Shown here: piece by piece, positions 8,869-16,207 of the stretch
How positions within the stretch are numbered: position 1 is the stretch's first letter
Layout: each line of letters begins with the position of its first letter
DNA from: Akkermansiaceae bacterium
GTDB lineage: Bacteria; Verrucomicrobiota; Verrucomicrobiia; Verrucomicrobiales; Akkermansiaceae
Length of the DNA stretch: 51,084 bases
Assembly: GCA_025457665.1 (NCBI GenBank)
Contig: JALOTY010000067.1
Coordinates: 1-51,084, forward strand
Direction of reading: 5' to 3'
Position numbers and translations under genes: made by a program
Notes under the pieces: generated by a model
The model's database searches: none
What the model saw: the letters and a program-made list of their open reading frames with translations, nothing else
What the model was told of the DNA's origin: nothing

Positions 8869-10017
8869 TTAGCTTCTGAGGTTTTTAACAATGGGTTGGC
8901 TCATGGCTTGGAAGGCAGGCCAGAGCGATGCGAAGATACCCAGAACAAGAGCGGAACCGACACCTACCACAACCACGCCCGCATCGGGCTGGATCGAAAG
9001 TGTTTGTCCTTCGTTGCCCATCGTGAAGCTTTGCCAGCGAAGGAAGATGACAGCAAGTCCCACTCCGACAATGCCACCGGCGAGACCGAGAAGACCGCCT
9101 TCACTCAACACCAAAAGACCGATCGCCCGGCCTGGAAATCCGAGTGTTCGCAGGACAGCGTTTTCCTTGACCCGTCCACGCACGACCAGCAACAACGCGT
9201 TGGCGACGAGACCCGCAACAGCAATCACCGCGCCGACGCCAAGCCAGCGCGTGAAGCCGATCAGCTCGATCAGTTGTGCGGCGGTTTCAGCAAAGAAGGC
9301 TTTTTCCGGACGGGTGTCCGTTGGTTCCGGGGCGCTCCGAAAAAGTTCATCGATTTTGGATGCAACCGGATCGAGATCGGAGGAGGTGTTGACCCTCACG
9401 TTGAACTGGGTGACGACGCCAAGTCCGCCACGGGATGCCTGTTGCAAGAATGGCAATTTCACATACGCAACGTTGTTGTCCTGAGCAAAGGGAGAGCGAA
9501 TGACTCCGGAAACGGTTACGGTGATTCCCGCAGCATCGAAGCGGTCTCCGGGTTTGAGTCCGCGCCTTTGAGCGAACATTTCACCCAGGAGCGCACCGTC
9601 GTCGCGACGGCTCCACTCCGCTTCACTGCCAGAGATGATTTCGATCTCGGGTGCGAACTTTTTCAACAAACCATCGGGGACACCGCGATAGGTGATCACA
9701 TCCAGGGACGCGCCACAGTTGTTCACTACGATCTGGACGGGCACCACTTCGCGCACACCGTCAATGCGGCGGATCTCGTCGGCATAATGTTCGGGCAAGC
9801 GGCTTGCGGATGGACAAAAGCGGTTCTGTCGATAGACGACGAGCGTGGTGTCTGCGGCTGTCTCTTCAGTTGCCTTGCCAAGTGAGCGTTGCAGGGTTTC
9901 GACAGCAGTGAACAGGAACATGCCGGATGCGACTCCGAAAATGGTGAGGAGGGATCGAACTCGATGGCGAATGAGTTGGAGCCACGCGAGTTTCAGAAGG
10001 TTGATGATTGCTCTCAT
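8869..10017 (-). CDS. FtsX-family ABC permease, first of a pair
   Basis: 382 residues. An N-terminal helix (LIRHRVRSLLTIFGVASGMF) is followed by a periplasmic MacB-PCD-like domain (about 40-250) and three C-terminal helices with KENAVLRTLGFPGRAIGLLV, the FtsX coupling segment. Its ATG overlaps the TGA of the ATPase gene (ATGA), so translation is coupled. With the adaptor (10715-12121) and outer-membrane factor (5808-7148) this forms a MacAB-TolC-like trans-envelope pump; being next to a P-type ATPase and czc genes suggests a role in metal tolerance, though the substrate is unknown. Confidence 0.85.
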   Translation of the reverse strand: MRAIINLLKLAWLQLIRHRVRSLLTIFGVASGMFLFTAVETLQRSLGKATEETAADTTLVVYRQNRFCPSASRLPEHYADEIRRIDGVREVVPVQIVVNNCGASLDVITYRGVPDGLLKKFAPEIEIISGSEAEWSRRDDGALLGEMFAQRRGLKPGDRFDAAGITVTVSGVIRSPFAQDNNVAYVKLPFLQQASRGGLGVVTQFNVRVNTSSDLDPVASKIDELFRSAPEPTDTRPEKAFFAETAAQLIELIGFTRWLGVGAVIAVAGLVANALLLVVRGRVKENAVLRTLGFPGRAIGLLVLSEGGLLGLAGGIVGVGLAVIFLRWQSFTMGNEGQTLSIQPDAGVVVVGVGSALVLGIFASLWPAFQAMSQPIVKNLRS

Positions 10018-10718
10018 GCGATATCAGGAGTTTTCCAGGAGTTTTCCAGGAGTTGGCCTTTTTCGAGGTGGAGTGTTCGGTCAGCGGCTGCCGCTGCTTT
10101 CGCATCGTGCGTGACCATGACGATAGACTTTCCATGTTCACGGGTCAGTTGCCGGAGGAGATCGAGAATTCGGGTGGCGGATTCGCGATCCAAATCACCA
10201 GTGGGTTCGTCTGCGACAAGCAGCGGAGGATTCGCCACGATGGCGCGTGCGATAGCGACCCGCTGCTCCTGCCCACCGGACAGCTCACCGGGAGTATGGT
10301 GCATTCGGTCAGAGAGGCCGACCAACTCCAGCGCGGTGTTCACTTTCGCATGGCGTTGCTTTTTGCTGATGTCGTCCAACAAAAGCGGTAGTTCGACATT
10401 CTCGAAAGCGGTCAGGACCGGGACGAGGTGATAGAGCTGGAAAATGTAGCCAACGTGTTTCGCCCGCCATTTGGTGAGGTCGCGCCGGGAAAGTTTGGCG
10501 ATCTCGGTGCCTCCGATCACGAGCGAGCCATCAGTGGGCGAGTCGATGCCGGAAAGCAGGTTGAGAAGAGTGGTTTTACCGGAACCGGATGGCCCCATCA
10601 GGGCAAGGAATTCGCCCTTGGCGACTTCAAGATCGAGCTTTTCGAGAGGAGTGACTACGTTATTGCCCTTGCGGTAGCTCTTGGTGATTCCGCGGCATTG
10701 GATCATGGTTTCGTTCAT
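10014..10718 (-). CDS. ABC transporter ATPase, MacB/LolD type
   Basis: 234 residues from ATG 10718, which overlaps the adaptor's stop in an ATGA. Walker A is GPSGSGKT at 42-49, the signature is LSGGQEQRVAIARA, and Walker B is LLVADEPTGDLD, the classic LolD/MacB/FtsE pattern. It powers the two FtsX permeases encoded next. The last codons are made of an 11-bp tandem repeat (10025-10054), so the C-terminal tail is repeat-derived. Confidence 0.92.
   Translation of the reverse strand: MNETMIQCRGITKSYRKGNNVVTPLEKLDLEVAKGEFLALMGPSGSGKTTLLNLLSGIDSPTDGSLVIGGTEIAKLSRRDLTKWRAKHVGYIFQLYHLVPVLTAFENVELPLLLDDISKKQRHAKVNTALELVGLSDRMHHTPGELSGGQEQRVAIARAIVANPPLLVADEPTGDLDRESATRILDLLRQLTREHGKSIVMVTHDAKAAAAADRTLHLEKGQLLENSWKTPDIA
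10025..10054. repeat. 11-bp tandem repeat at the ATPase 3' end
   Basis: CAGGAGTTTTC occurs at 10025-10035 and 10036-10046, followed by a partial third copy to 10054. It encodes the final residues of the ATPase just before the ATGA overlap with the first permease. Because 11 is not a multiple of three, gain or loss of a copy would change the tail and the stop position. Confidence 0.8.
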
Positions 10719-12121
10719 TGTTTTATAAGGGTTGGGGTTACACGCTTTCCTTCTTGAAGTTGCTTCGGGGAAAGGACGACCCATTCGCCAGGCCGCAGAC
10801 CATCTGAGATGCGGAGGTAGCCGTCCTTGATTTCGGTGGAGGGTGTGACGGCGCGCTTGCTGACCCGCTTGGACTCGGAGTCACAGATCCACACATGATT
10901 TTCCGCCAATGCCGCTTCAGGAACCCAGGTCGCGAGGGAACCCGCTGCAGGGGTGGAGACGGGCCCGCCCGATTTCATGGTTTCAAGGAACTCAACGCGG
11001 CAAAGCATTTCGGGGCGGAGCTCATCCACTGGATCATCAATGCTGACCTTTGCCTGCAGTGTATTCCTTTGGAGGTCCGCTTCGCCGGAAATGAGAGTAA
11101 CCTTTCCGTGGAACACCTTGTCTGGGAGCAAGCTGCAGCGGATTCTCACATGCTGACCGATCTGAAGCCCTGCCGCATCGGCCAGAGGAACATCGACTCT
11201 GACCTGTATCTCGCCGGGCCGGTAAAGAATGGCAATGGTGCTGCTCTCCGGATCTTGATCCTGAAGCATCTTCTTCTGACCCGGTGCGGCAAGCAAGCGG
11301 ACGACGCGCCCGTCGATGGGAGAGGTGATTTTTGTCCGGCTCAGGAAAAGCCGGGCTTGTTTGACTTCCAATGCGGCTGCTTCGATTTCGTCTTTACGAA
11401 TCTGGCTCTCCGATTTCAGCCGCTCGACTTCGGCCTTCATTTCATCAACAGCGGAGAGAGCGACAAGATGCTGTGATTCCTGACGATCATTACCAAGTCT
11501 TGCCGCTACGACGTCCGCCTGAGAGACCGCACCTTGAGGGAGTTTGTCGATTCGCCTGAGTCGATCAGCTGCCTCATCGCGCAGGGTAGCAGCGGCGGCA
11601 AGCTGAGCCTCAAGACCCGCTACTTTTTTGCCGGCTGCCTCGATGGCCGATTGATGGGCGGCATAGCTGGACAGGGCCATTCGGTGTTTTTGCTCGGAAA
11701 CGGCAAGGGCAAGCTTTCCATCTTCCTCAATGAGGGAAGCAAGGAGATCGCCCTTTCTGACTGTCTGTCCTTGCAGGACGGAAACGGATTCCACAACACC
11801 GTCGATCAGAGCCGTGGCTTTGATCGGAAGAGGCGAAGGTTCAATCCAGCCGCTGGCCTGGAACAACGGATTGCCTTCTGTGGAGCCGGGTGACTCGGGC
11901 CTTTTCTCTGTGATCGGTTGCTCTGCTGCTGGCGCTGCAAGGACAATCGCTACATCGACTTTGGGTGCGGGCAGGATGCGGTCACCGAATAAAACGAGGA
12001 AAACGATGGCGAAGCCGAGAAGTATGGCGACGGGAATGGACCAGGACGGAAGCCGTCTGACGGGCTTCTCGGGTTTTGGAGAATTGGATGAGAGTGTTTC
12101 GAGAGATGATGTGGTTTTCAC
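10715..12121 (-). CDS. Periplasmic adaptor protein, HlyD/MacA type
   Basis: 468 residues. A short cytoplasmic tail precedes one inner-membrane helix (SWSIPVAILLGFAIVFLVLF, about 27-46). A split biotinyl-lipoyl domain follows (GVVESVSVLQGQTVRKGDLL, and later TSPIDGRVVRLLAAPGQ) around a long coiled coil (about 140-265), then beta-barrel and membrane-proximal domains. Its stop overlaps the ATPase start by 4 bases. It links the permease pair to the outer-membrane factor at 5808-7148. The first gene of this unit is probably the Cys-rich protein at 12222-12578. Confidence 0.88.
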   Translation of the reverse strand: MKTTSSLETLSSNSPKPEKPVRRLPSWSIPVAILLGFAIVFLVLFGDRILPAPKVDVAIVLAAPAAEQPITEKRPESPGSTEGNPLFQASGWIEPSPLPIKATALIDGVVESVSVLQGQTVRKGDLLASLIEEDGKLALAVSEQKHRMALSSYAAHQSAIEAAGKKVAGLEAQLAAAATLRDEAADRLRRIDKLPQGAVSQADVVAARLGNDRQESQHLVALSAVDEMKAEVERLKSESQIRKDEIEAAALEVKQARLFLSRTKITSPIDGRVVRLLAAPGQKKMLQDQDPESSTIAILYRPGEIQVRVDVPLADAAGLQIGQHVRIRCSLLPDKVFHGKVTLISGEADLQRNTLQAKVSIDDPVDELRPEMLCRVEFLETMKSGGPVSTPAAGSLATWVPEAALAENHVWICDSESKRVSKRAVTPSTEIKDGYLRISDGLRPGEWVVLSPKQLQEGKRVTPTLIKQ

Positions 12122-12221
12122 AGATGATGAGTGTGCGGATGGAGTTCAGCTCGGGAACAAACGAGCCAAGTGAGTCGCGCCTCTGTGCACGACTCTGGAC
12201 GGTCACAAAAGTGAGACCGTC

Positions 12222-12578
12222 TCAGATACTCCAAACACTCAACACGGAGCGATACGCCGCAGGTGTATCAGGACCGCGGATCGGCTGAAAAAAAGCCGGA
12301 ACCTGTGGCAGTCGAAGAATTTCAACCGTGTCGTCAGCCAAAAAGGCAGAAAGCTCGACTGCAATGTAAGGAGGAATCTCCGTCGTGGTCCCCGGCACCG
12401 GAGTATCCGGCAAGGTGTCCATGTCCGCACAGCAGTCTTTGTGGCTCGACGTGCATTTTTTGCAGCAATCTTCCGTCCGCTCGCTTTGGTCCAACAGACA
12501 AATTCGCAACGGCAATCCAGCCAGCGGGAGAAGCATCCCGAAGCAGGCAAGGAGCAGTATTGCGAAGTATTTTTTCAA
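12222..12578 (-). CDS. Small Cys-rich secreted protein heading the MacA-like operon
   Basis: 118 residues. The signal peptide (MKKYFAILLLACFGMLLPLA) is followed by a Cys cluster (C, then CCKKC, then CC within about 20 residues) and a Pro-rich C-terminal half. The pattern of paired cysteines suggests a thiol metal site. It lies 100 bases upstream of the adaptor. The protein at 21676-22065 has the same build (signal peptide, CC pairs, Pro-rich tail) and likewise precedes an efflux operon. No named family is recognised. It may be a periplasmic metal sequestration or sensing protein. Confidence 0.7.
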   Translation of the reverse strand: MKKYFAILLLACFGMLLPLAGLPLRICLLDQSERTEDCCKKCTSSHKDCCADMDTLPDTPVPGTTTEIPPYIAVELSAFLADDTVEILRLPQVPAFFQPIRGPDTPAAYRSVLSVWSI

Positions 12579-12647
12579 GCGATGAGGAAATCTGTTGATC
12601 GTTGGAGAAACTTGTCGAGAATTTATTTCCGAAAAAATGGATTGGGA

Positions 12648-13145
12648 CTATCCCGAATACCCCCTAGTAACCGGTGCGGGAAATACGATATTTCGGAGAA
12701 TGCTGTCGTCAAATCGTACTGCCATACAACGATCCCAATGATCCTTTTTTCTGATTTTTTGATTCTCGATGAATTTGCGAGCAGATTCGGCATCCATCTG
12801 GGCGGCTAGTTGCTCATCATGTCCAGCCAATCGCTCGGGGGTCTGCGCTTTGGTTCCGCCGAGCAAATTCAACCGGTGAAATGAAGATTCGATTTCCTTC
12901 AGCCGGAGCGCCTCGGAGTCGGAAAGTCCATATTCGCTCTTCCAATAGTTCACTCGCCGCTCAATTGAATTTCTGTGGCGTATATGCATGGATAAAAACG
13001 GGGAGAGAGCGAAGACAAGCAACCCAGATGCGAACGCTCCGAAAACCAGCAATCGGTCCTTCAGACTCCATAGTTCGGGAGGAGGTCGCAGCTTTCGTCT
13101 TTCCGCTTCGCTAAACATTTGCATACGTTGTCTTCTTTTGTTCAT
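12648..13145 (-). CDS. Single-helix membrane protein with alpha-helical periplasmic part
   Basis: 165 residues from ATG 13145, which overlaps the P-ATPase stop as ATGA. A basic cytoplasmic tail (about 1-30) is followed by one helix (LLVFGAFASGLLVFALSPFL) and a charged, helical periplasmic region with YGLSDSEALRLKEIESSFH and several more helices. The layout recalls CnrX/ZraP-type heavy-metal-resistance proteins, but the sequence match is weak and no His or Met metal ligands stand out. The translational coupling to the ATPase argues for a shared role in metal resistance. Confidence 0.65.
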   Translation of the reverse strand: MNKRRQRMQMFSEAERRKLRPPPELWSLKDRLLVFGAFASGLLVFALSPFLSMHIRHRNSIERRVNYWKSEYGLSDSEALRLKEIESSFHRLNLLGGTKAQTPERLAGHDEQLAAQMDAESARKFIENQKIRKKDHWDRCMAVRFDDSILRNIVFPAPVTRGYSG

Positions 13146-15088
13146 GGCTTCTGTGTACTGGATAACAACCGTAGCGAATTGAGAATGACCAGCAAGGTGG
13201 CCCCGGTATCCGCCAGGATGGCGAGCCAAAGACCTGCAGCGCCTGCGAATGCAAGGATGATGAACAGCGCCTTGACCGCCAGGGCGAAGGTGACGTTGAA
13301 GCGGATGATCCGCAGGGCACTTTTCCCGACCAGTATCGCTTCCGCTACTTTGGTGAGATCATCCTTCATCAGGGCGATGTCCGCCGTCTCGATGGCAGTA
13401 TCGCTGCCGATGGCACCCATGGCGAAACCGACGCTGGCAATTGCCAATGCGGGCGCGTCGTTCACTCCATCGCCAATCATGCCGACGTGGGTGTATTGGG
13501 CGACGAGCTTTTTCACATGATCCACTTTCTGATCTGGCATGAGGTCGCCGATGGCTTCGTCGATGCCCGCTTGTTTGGCGATGGCGGAAGCGGTGTGCTG
13601 GTTGTCGCCGCTGAGCATGATGACTTTTCGAACTCCGGCCTCGTGGATCTTCCGGTGCGCTTCGATGACTTCCGGGCGTAGTGTATCGGCGATGGCGATG
13701 ATGCCGAGCACTTCGCCTTTGCAATCTCCGTGCGGCAGATGTCCCAGTACGGCCAGCGATTGGCCCTTGGCCTCGATACCGCTCATAATCGCCTCGATTT
13801 CCGGGGAACAAACCCCGGCTTCGTGAGCCATTTTGTGATTTCCAATAAAGTGGGGATGTCCATCCACTGTGGCTTGTGCGCCCTGACCCGTGATGGAAAC
13901 GTAGTCCTCAGCCGAGGCAAACGCCACATTACGGGCGCGGGCTGCTGAGACAATGGCCGTTGCCAGAGGATGCTCTGAATGGGTGTTGATCTCGGCGGCG
14001 CGGCGGAGAATTTCGTCTACTGATAGATTTCCCAGAGGAAAAATCCCAACGACCTCCGGTTTGCCCTGGGTGATGGTTCCGGTTTTATCGACGGCGAGGG
14101 CTTGGAGTTTCCCCACCGCTTCAAGATAGATTCCGCCCTTAACCAACACACCTCGGCGAGCGAGAGCGGTGAGCCCGGAAACGATGCTTACCGGGGTGGC
14201 GATGACCAGTGCACACGGGCAAGCGATGACGAGCAGAACAAGCGCACGGTAAATCCAAGGATTCCACGGCTGCCCCATTAGCAGGGGCGGAATAACCGCG
14301 ATCATTATGGCGATGATGAAAACCAAGGGTGTGTAGATCGAGGCGAAACGATCCACCCAGCGTTGGGTCGGTGGCTTTTGTTCCTCCGCCTCGCCGACGA
14401 GTTGGATGATACGGGCCAACGTAGAATCACCGGCGGTCTTTGTGACCCGGACGGTTAGGGAGCCTTCCTGATTCACAGTGCCTGCGAAGACGGGATCGCC
14501 GGGTGATTTCTCTACGGGCACGGATTCGCCGGTGATGGGTGCTTGATCGACAGACGAGTTTCCAGAAATGACCTCGCCGTCCAGTGGCACGCGGCTGCCG
14601 CTACGGATGCGGATCTCCGTGCCGATGGCTATATCCACAACGGCCGTTTCGCGCTCGGTTCCATCCGCGGCAATAACGATGGCGGTGGGTGGTGAGAGTT
14701 CCATCAGTGCCTGCACCGCCCGGCGGGCACGGGTGGCGGCCCAGGATTCGAGGAGTTCTGACAGAGAGAAGAGAAAGACCACAGCCGCTGCTTCCCCGTG
14801 TTCGCCAATGATCCATGCACCAGCGACGGCGACGGTCATCAGCACATTCATGTCGAGTCGCCTCGACAGCAGTGCTTTCCATGCGGCAGGAAATACGAGA
14901 AGTCCGCCAGCCAGCGTGGCGATAGCGAAAGCCGTGGTTTGAAGCCACTCGGGACCGATGTCCATCCAACCCAGAACCAGACCGGCTCCGGTGAGGATGC
15001 CGGAAACCGCAACCAGCAGCCCCTGTGGCAGCGATCCTTCGTCGTGCCCGCAGTGATCGCTGGATGGGCTTTTTTCGGGATGGCTCAT
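13142..15088 (-). CDS. Heavy-metal P1B-type ATPase (Zn/Cd/Co exporter, CadA/ZntA type)
   Basis: 648 residues. All key motifs are visible: TGES at 186-189, the membrane CPC at 290-292 (VIACPCALVIATP), DKTGT at 334-338 with the phosphorylated Asp, SEHPLA (the P1B His-Pro), and GDGVNDAPALA near the C-terminus. CPC plus the DKTGTITQGK context fits Zn/Cd/Pb exporters. The usual N-terminal ferredoxin-like metal-binding domain is absent; only a short HCGHDEG stretch remains. It exports metal from cytoplasm to periplasm, where the RND pump would take over. Its start overlaps the HAMP gene by 4 bases. Confidence 0.93.
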   Translation of the reverse strand: MSHPEKSPSSDHCGHDEGSLPQGLLVAVSGILTGAGLVLGWMDIGPEWLQTTAFAIATLAGGLLVFPAAWKALLSRRLDMNVLMTVAVAGAWIIGEHGEAAAVVFLFSLSELLESWAATRARRAVQALMELSPPTAIVIAADGTERETAVVDIAIGTEIRIRSGSRVPLDGEVISGNSSVDQAPITGESVPVEKSPGDPVFAGTVNQEGSLTVRVTKTAGDSTLARIIQLVGEAEEQKPPTQRWVDRFASIYTPLVFIIAIMIAVIPPLLMGQPWNPWIYRALVLLVIACPCALVIATPVSIVSGLTALARRGVLVKGGIYLEAVGKLQALAVDKTGTITQGKPEVVGIFPLGNLSVDEILRRAAEINTHSEHPLATAIVSAARARNVAFASAEDYVSITGQGAQATVDGHPHFIGNHKMAHEAGVCSPEIEAIMSGIEAKGQSLAVLGHLPHGDCKGEVLGIIAIADTLRPEVIEAHRKIHEAGVRKVIMLSGDNQHTASAIAKQAGIDEAIGDLMPDQKVDHVKKLVAQYTHVGMIGDGVNDAPALAIASVGFAMGAIGSDTAIETADIALMKDDLTKVAEAILVGKSALRIIRFNVTFALAVKALFIILAFAGAAGLWLAILADTGATLLVILNSLRLLSSTQKP

Positions 15089-15651
15089 GGGTTGAGTGCG
15101 ATTTTGGAAACGGTGCAGTCTCCATGCTGTTGCATCACATCGAGAAGACGGTTCTCCAGTTTGGCAAGATGACGCATGGTGGTGACGGAGGCATCCGAAT
15201 CGGAAAGGGTTTCGCGCAGGTGAGTGCGGATGTCGCGGATGTCGTCAAGGGCGTGGGACAAGGCATCGTCTTTTCCCGCTGTGCGCAGACGAATGGCAAG
15301 GTGGTTGATACTTTCCACGACGGAACGGATCTCGTCGCTACGGCATTCGAGATCGATGTTTTCAATGCGACCGGCAGCCATACGCCGGATGTGGATGAAT
15401 ACGTGGCTGACGGGTTTGATGACCAGCTTGTGCATGGTCATCGAGGCGACCACTGCCACCACGCCCACGACAATGAGTGTGTGCATGAAATGGTGAACGA
15501 AGAATTCCGCCCAATCATCGGGGCGCTGGATGAAGTATTCAACGAGAGTGTAAAGCAACATTCCCACCAGAGATGCGGCGATGACGGCCTTGGCCATGGT
15601 GGTGAGCAAGCTGCGTCCTGTTGTTTCAACGGTTGGTGATTGGCGTTTCAT
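15085..15651 (-). CDS. Two-helix HAMP-domain membrane protein without output domain
   Basis: 188 residues. Two hydrophobic helices (about 22-40 and 57-77) flank a short periplasmic loop. The second leads into a HAMP-like segment (VIKPVSHVFIHIRRMAAGR, then DEIRSVVESINHLAIRL). Beyond it only a helical tail (to 188) remains, with no kinase, cyclase or chemotaxis domain. It is translated as a pair with the P-ATPase (ATGA overlap at 15085-15088). It may sense metal or the membrane state and pass the signal to the ATPase directly; that is inference. Confidence 0.75.
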   Translation of the reverse strand: MKRQSPTVETTGRSLLTTMAKAVIAASLVGMLLYTLVEYFIQRPDDWAEFFVHHFMHTLIVVGVVAVVASMTMHKLVIKPVSHVFIHIRRMAAGRIENIDLECRSDEIRSVVESINHLAIRLRTAGKDDALSHALDDIRDIRTHLRETLSDSDASVTTMRHLAKLENRLLDVMQQHGDCTVSKIALNP

Positions 15652-15672
15652 GGGTATTAAGCGCAGCTGAGA

Positions 15673-15705
15673 AAGCCGCCACCATGCTGAAGATGGTGGC
15701 GGCTT
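15673..15705 (-). terminator. Perfect 13-bp hairpin between czc and P-ATPase operons
   Basis: AAGCCGCCACCAT (15673-15685) pairs exactly with ATGGTGGCGGCTT (15693-15705) over a 7-base loop. It lies between the stop of His-rich copy 2 (15720) and the start of the HAMP gene (15651). On the minus strand a short TTTCT follows the stem, so it may terminate the czc transcript partly or protect its 3' end. Confidence 0.65.
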
Positions 15706-15719
15706 GCCTTCATGTGGGA

Positions 15720-16184
15720 TCAGTGCAGGTGCAACTCGAAGCGCTCGGTGATTGCTTTGGCATCGGCTGTGGTCTTGACGGTAAGGATCAGCGGAACATG
15801 GGCACCGGTGGGAAGTGCTTTGTCTGCGATCAGTACGTTGGCATCGGCATCTTTGCCTTTGGCAAATGCGAGTTTCGTCGGTGCGGAGCGCTCACCGGCG
15901 ATGCCGGTGATGGTTTGCGCGTCGAGCGCGACCGGCTTCATCTCCTTGTCCAGGAAAATGATGCGGGCCTTGCGCTCCTTGTCCACGGTGACTTCAAGGG
16001 TGAAGCCTGCCTTGGATTCGACAACATGGCCGCCATTGGGGCCTTTTTTGCCATGCTCTTCATGCTCGCCGTGTTCCTCATGCTTTTCGTGGTCGTGGTC
16101 GTGATCCTCAGCAGCGAAGGCAAAGGGTGTGACGAGGATGGTGAGGACGGCGGTCAGTGTGGTTGCTTTCATTGTTTTTTTCAT
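15720..16184 (-). CDS. Small His-rich periplasmic protein, copy 2
   Basis: 154 residues. The signal peptide ends about residue 24 (TPFAFA). A His/Asp/Glu-rich tail follows (EDHDHDHEKHEEHGEHEEH), longer than in copy 1, then GPNGG and the same beta domain ending ERFELHLH. It is 23 bases downstream of the czcA pseudogene, matching the place of copy 1 next to the czcA fragment. The lower-GC codon choice, compared with copy 1, agrees with a separate origin. A periplasmic metal-buffering role is inferred. Confidence 0.8.
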   Translation of the reverse strand: MKKTMKATTLTAVLTILVTPFAFAAEDHDHDHEKHEEHGEHEEHGKKGPNGGHVVESKAGFTLEVTVDKERKARIIFLDKEMKPVALDAQTITGIAGERSAPTKLAFAKGKDADANVLIADKALPTGAHVPLILTVKTTADAKAITERFELHLH

Positions 16185-16207
16185 GTTTTTGTTTGGTTTG
16201 GGTGGGA

